Below, piece after piece: positions 14,766-17,440 of a stretch of DNA of 17,440 bases. Origin of the DNA: Thioalkalivibrio sp. (GTDB taxonomy: Bacteria > Pseudomonadota > Gammaproteobacteria > Ectothiorhodospirales > Ectothiorhodospiraceae); assembly GCA_003563455.1 (NCBI GenBank), contig PWRV01000298.1:1-17440 (forward strand). Direction: 5' to 3'. The position numbers and the translations under genes are program-made. A model generated the notes under the pieces. The model made no database searches, was not told the origin of the DNA, and worked only from the letters and a program-made list of their open reading frames with translations. How positions within the stretch are numbered: position 1 is the stretch's first letter; each line of letters opens with the position of its first letter.

Positions 14766-15467
14766 GTGATCACGTTACAAAGGCTGTTCCTCGTCCTGTT
14801 GAGCATGGGCCTCGTTGCCTCCCCGGCGCTTGCGTCGGACGACTCACGGGTGCAGAAGCTTGTTTACGCGCTCTCCGGAGAGGCCCCGGCGGCAAGACCG
14901 GAGGTGCTGAAGAAGGCGGTCTCCGCGATGAAGTGTGCGGTGAACAACGGTGTGGATTCAGGCGACCGGCTCGCGGTGATCGATTTTTCGCTTCCCTCGT
15001 CGGAACGTCGTCTGTGGATCTTCGATCTGCAGAAGAAGCGGTTGCTGCTCGAGGATTTCGTTGCCCACGGACAGAACTCGGGCGATAACTACGCCAATCG
15101 ATTCTCCAACATTGTCGGCAGTCACCAGTCAAGCATTGGTCTGTTCCGCACGGAGGAGAGCTATTTCGGACGACACGGCTATTCGCTGCGCATGGACGGC
15201 CTCGAGCCGGGCGTGAACGACCGGGCCCGCGAACGGGCGATCGTGATCCATGCCGCGGACTACGTGGACCCAACCTGGATCGAGCGCCAGGGCCGCATCG
15301 GGCGGAGCCATGGCTGCCCCGCGGTGCGTCCCGATATCGCGGAGAAGGTCGTCGACAGTCTGAAGGACGGACAGTTTCTGTTCACCTTCTATCCGGATCC
15401 CGAGTGGCTTGCCTCCTCGGCATACCTCAATTGCGAGCCGGACCGGGTGGCCCGCCTGACGCAGTGA
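14766..15467 (+). CDS. Periplasmic murein L,D-transpeptidase catalytic domain protein (YkuD_2 type)
   Basis: 233 residues. A clear signal peptide (FLVLLSMGLVASPALA, predicted cleavage after Ala23) directs it to the periplasm. The mature protein is the compact YkuD_2 fold seen in the murein L,D-transpeptidase catalytic domain family: WIFDLQKKRLLLEDFVAHG (84-102), SSIGLFRT (122-129), IVIHAADYV (159-167, His162) and GRSHGCPAVRP with catalytic Cys184. It lacks a separate peptidoglycan-binding domain. The start is GTG 14766 with GGGAG upstream; an ATG at 14658 would add 36 charged residues before the signal and is unlikely. It is divergent from the YcbB-like gene across 219 bases. The exact reaction in this subfamily (cross-linking, attachment or hydrolysis) is not settled. 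Confidence 0.88.
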   Translation: MITLQRLFLVLLSMGLVASPALASDDSRVQKLVYALSGEAPAARPEVLKKAVSAMKCAVNNGVDSGDRLAVIDFSLPSSERRLWIFDLQKKRLLLEDFVAHGQNSGDNYANRFSNIVGSHQSSIGLFRTEESYFGRHGYSLRMDGLEPGVNDRARERAIVIHAADYVDPTWIERQGRIGRSHGCPAVRPDIAEKVVDSLKDGQFLFTFYPDPEWLASSAYLNCEPDRVARLTQ

Positions 15468-15546
15468 ACGCCGTTCCCGCCGGGCCACGCCGCGATACCG
15501 GTTCACCACTGGATGACGCTGGCCCGACGTGGCATTCTCTGCGGCC

Positions 15547-15957
15547 ATGCGAATCCTTATCCGGTATTTCTTCCGCACGCTGCGGGCGGTCCTCACCCCC
15601 TTCCTCCTGCTGGGAGACAAGTTGACCACACCGAAAAGCATCGAACGCGACCCGGCTCACCAGGCCCGGGTTGATGCCGAGACCAGCGAACTCGCTCTCT
15701 ACCAGTTCCCCGCGTGCCCCTTCTGCGTGAAGGTGCGCCGCGCGATGAAGCGCCTGGCATTGAACATCGAGTTGCGCAACGCCCAGCATGCAGGCGAACA
15801 CCGCGACGCGCTGATCGCGGGCGGCGGCAAGGCGCAGGTCCCGTGCCTGCGCATTCCCCGGCCCGACGGCAGCGTCGAATGGATGTACGAATCCGGGGAC
15901 ATCATCCGGTATCTCGAGGATCGCTTCGGGGAAGACACGCGCCAAGCCGCAAGCTGA
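15547..15957 (+). CDS. Membrane-anchored glutaredoxin-like protein
   Basis: 136 residues. The glutaredoxin/GST-N-type thioredoxin fold covers about 48-130, with a dithiol CPFC active site at 57-60 (LYQFPACPFCVKVRRAMKRL). The cis-Pro region is KAQVPCLRI (about 98-106), and the end is SGDIIRYLEDRF, as in GST-N/glutaredoxin proteins. The first ~25 residues are hydrophobic and Arg-flanked (RILIRYFFRTLRAVLTPFLLL), suggesting an anchor or uncleaved signal. It probably reduces disulfides or binds glutathione at the membrane. ATG 15547 is chosen over a GTG at 15529; neither has a strong ribosome site. It lies 79 bases after the YkuD_2 gene and could be co-transcribed. An intrinsic terminator follows closely. 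Confidence 0.85.
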   Translation: MRILIRYFFRTLRAVLTPFLLLGDKLTTPKSIERDPAHQARVDAETSELALYQFPACPFCVKVRRAMKRLALNIELRNAQHAGEHRDALIAGGGKAQVPCLRIPRPDGSVEWMYESGDIIRYLEDRFGEDTRQAAS

Positions 15958-15976
15958 AGACTGTTAACGTGAAACC

Positions 15977-16005
15977 AGAGCCACGGATGGACACGGCTCT
16001 TTTTT
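15977..16005 (+). terminator. Intrinsic terminator after the glutaredoxin-like gene
   Basis: AGAGCC (15977-15982) pairs with GGCTCT (15995-16000) around a 12-base loop, followed by an unbroken run of T through 16005. It lies 19 bases after the stop codon and points in the gene's direction. The stem is short but the T-tract is good. Confidence 0.6.
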
Positions 16006-16047
16006 GATTGAAGCCCGATCCGTGTTGATCCGTGTGTATCCGTGGCT
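15979..16047. repeat. Imperfect inverted repeat with 10-bp ATCCGTG units
   Basis: The left arm AGCCACGGATGGACACGG (15979-15996) matches the reverse complement of 16030-16047 at 16 of 18 positions. The right side holds three ATCCGTG units spaced 10 bases apart (near 16018, 16028 and 16038). This resembles the CCACGGATGAACACGGATG-type dispersed intergenic repeat seen in many bacteria. It overlaps the terminator hairpin of the upstream gene. Confidence 0.6.
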
Positions 16048-16107
16048 GGACTTGTCATCCTTCGGGGTGGCCCCAAGCCATGCGATTTAGGCAGCGAGTC
16101 CTCTCCT

Positions 16108-16156
16108 CTCGCAGATTCCGGCGCCGGGGAATATCGGCCAGAGGGTGGCCTCCTAC
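16108..16156 (-). repeat. REP-like element containing the nuoN stop codon
   Basis: On the minus strand it reads TGTAGGAGGCCACCCTCTGG, with GGCCA/TGGCC arms, then ATTCC-CCGGCGCC-GGAAT. The GTAGGAG head plus stem-loop fits the REP class. The stop codon TAG of nuoN (16153-16155) lies inside the head. There is no T-tract, but the paired hairpins may protect or terminate the nuo transcript. Confidence 0.5.
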
Positions 16157-17440
16157 AGCCAGCCGAGCACCACGCCGGGGAAGACACCGACCAGCAGCAC
16201 CGCTGCCAGCGTCAGCAACGCGGCGGTCGCCGCAAAGCCTGCCGTCGGCTGCGTGCGCGAATCGACCGCGGCAGGACTCATGAACATGTAACGGATCACC
16301 CGGAGATACAGGTAGATCCCGATATAGCTCGCGACCAGGCCCACCACCGCCACGGCCACCAGACCGGATTCCATCACCGTACGGAAGACCAGGAACTTCG
16401 CGACGAAGCCCGGGAATGGCGGGATTCCCGCAAGCGAGAGCATCGCCACCGCGATCAGGATCGCGGCACGCGGATCCCGGGGATACAGCCCCTTCAGGCT
16501 GTCCAGCCGGTCGCGAAGCCAGTCTTCCCCTCTCGGCAGGCACGCGAGAGCCAGCACGTTGGTCAGGCCGTAGACGATCACGTAGAACGCCACCGTCTCG
16601 AAGCGCGCCTCGGCCGGACCCAGCAATGCGAGAAAGAGATAGCCGGCGTGGGCGATCGACGAGTAGGCGATCAGCCGCCTGAAGCCTTCCTGGCGCATCG
16701 CCGCCAGATTGCCCCAGACGATCGACAGCAGCGAAAGCGCGACGATGACTGCCAGCAGTTCCGTTGCGGCGCCCGCTTCCCCGAACAACCGCACCAGCGC
16801 CAGCAACACCGCGCCCTTGACGATGGTCGCCATGAACGCCGTTGCCGGTACGCTTGCGCCCTCGTAGGCATCGGGCGCCCAGGCGTGAAACGGCACGATC
16901 GCCGCCTTGAGCATGAAGGCCGCGATCACCAGAACCACCGCGCCGCGCGCAAGGAAGTCCTCCCCGTGCATTGCCGTGCGGAAGTCGGCGACCGTCAGCC
17001 CGCCGGTCGCGCCCAGCGTCAGCGACAGCCCCATCAGCAGCACGGCGGTGCCCACACCCCCCAGCACCAGGTATTTCAATGCGGCCTCGGCGCTCTCCGG
17101 GCGCCGGAAACCCAGCACCACCAGCGCGTACAGCGGCAGCGACAGCAGTTCCAGGCCAAAGAACACCATCAGCAGACTGTCCGCCGACAGCAGCAGCCCG
17201 GCTCCGTAGAGCGACGCCAGCAACAGCATCGCGAAGCGGCTCTCCTGACGCTCGTCCCGGGCGAGAAAGAGCACCGGCACTGCGAGACCGAACAGCAAGG
17301 CCTTTGCCGCGAAAGCATCCGGATCCACCGAGAAGTGCCCCGGGAACGGCGCCCCCGAATGCCCGACTCCGTGCAGCCAGAACGCCGCGAGCGCAGCGGC
17401 GATCACGGTCACAAGCGCCGGCAGGAACGCGTCGCGCGGC
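16153..17440 (-). CDS. nuoN: NADH-quinone oxidoreductase subunit N (5' end outside window)
   Basis: NuoN is one of three antiporter-like proton-pumping membrane subunits of respiratory complex I. The visible part is about 429 codons. The frame is open to the right edge and its first codons (FLPALVTVIAAALAAF) read as a membrane helix, so the gene continues beyond the window; the family is about 480 residues. Conserved features include GLELLSLPLYALV, a membrane Glu/Lys pair typical of the family (Glu in the FGLELLS helix, Lys in AALKYLVLGG), AFMLKAAIVPFHAWAPDAYEGASVPATAF and SLAGIPPFPGFVAKF. nuoN is normally the last gene of the nuo operon, which fits its position, with no same-strand gene close downstream. 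The stop TAG falls in a REP-like hairpin. Confidence 0.96.
   Translation of the reverse strand, partial: PRDAFLPALVTVIAAALAAFWLHGVGHSGAPFPGHFSVDPDAFAAKALLFGLAVPVLFLARDERQESRFAMLLLASLYGAGLLLSADSLLMVFFGLELLSLPLYALVVLGFRRPESAEAALKYLVLGGVGTAVLLMGLSLTLGATGGLTVADFRTAMHGEDFLARGAVVLVIAAFMLKAAIVPFHAWAPDAYEGASVPATAFMATIVKGAVLLALVRLFGEAGAATELLAVIVALSLLSIVWGNLAAMRQEGFRRLIAYSSIAHAGYLFLALLGPAEARFETVAFYVIVYGLTNVLALACLPRGEDWLRDRLDSLKGLYPRDPRAAILIAVAMLSLAGIPPFPGFVAKFLVFRTVMESGLVAVAVVGLVASYIGIYLYLRVIRYMFMSPAAVDSRTQPTAGFAATAALLTLAAVLLVGVFPGVVLGWL

Overview
The window comes from a GC-rich bacterial chromosome, most likely a gammaproteobacterium. The protein set (RutE-type nitroreductase, GcvR-type double-ACT protein, MnmH, YcbB-type L,D-transpeptidase, NuoN) and the many short palindromic intergenic repeats fit Chromatiales/Ectothiorhodospiraceae-like organisms. 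That placement is inference; no rRNA or other marker is present. The gene content is mostly chromosomal housekeeping and envelope functions. I see no phage, plasmid, CRISPR array, tRNA or rRNA gene, and no transposase.

Layout. 1-457: a UspA-family stress protein on the minus strand. 661-4956: a plus-strand run with a GYF-like/transmembrane/pentapeptide-repeat protein, the tRNA 2-selenouridine synthase MnmH, a Na+/phosphate symporter-like protein with a C-terminal PhoU-like domain, and a 94-residue charged coiled-coil protein whose start overlaps the symporter stop. 5033-7944: a translationally coupled minus-strand pair, a DUF2868-type membrane protein followed by a DUF3482-type GTPase. 7944-8215: a non-coding MITE-like element with 26-bp perfect terminal inverted repeats around two large hairpins. 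It abuts the start of the DUF2868 gene and appears to supply its ribosome-binding site. 8427-12625, minus strand: RutE-like nitroreductase, coiled-coil diguanylate cyclase, GcvR-like double-ACT protein, and an M50 site-2-type protease with CBS domains. 12626-12908: a repeat-rich gap. 12909-15467: two different L,D-transpeptidase-fold proteins transcribed divergently. 15547-15957: a membrane-anchored glutaredoxin-like protein. 16153-17440: the C-terminal part of NADH dehydrogenase subunit N, running off the right edge.

How the genes relate. Several act at or across the inner membrane: phosphate transport, membrane GTPase pair, site-2-type protease, peptidoglycan cross-linking and complex I. 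The gcvR-like and cyclase genes are 22 bp apart and probably co-transcribed, with the M50 protease 114 bp upstream. The DUF2868/GTPase pair is the best candidate for a poorly described protein system: its GTPase has clear G1 and G3 motifs but no NKxD at the expected G4 position. The intergenic DNA is the other notable part: a MITE-like element, three related GGGACAGATTT-type palindromes, and REP-like hairpins whose GTAGGRG heads contain the stop codons of two genes.
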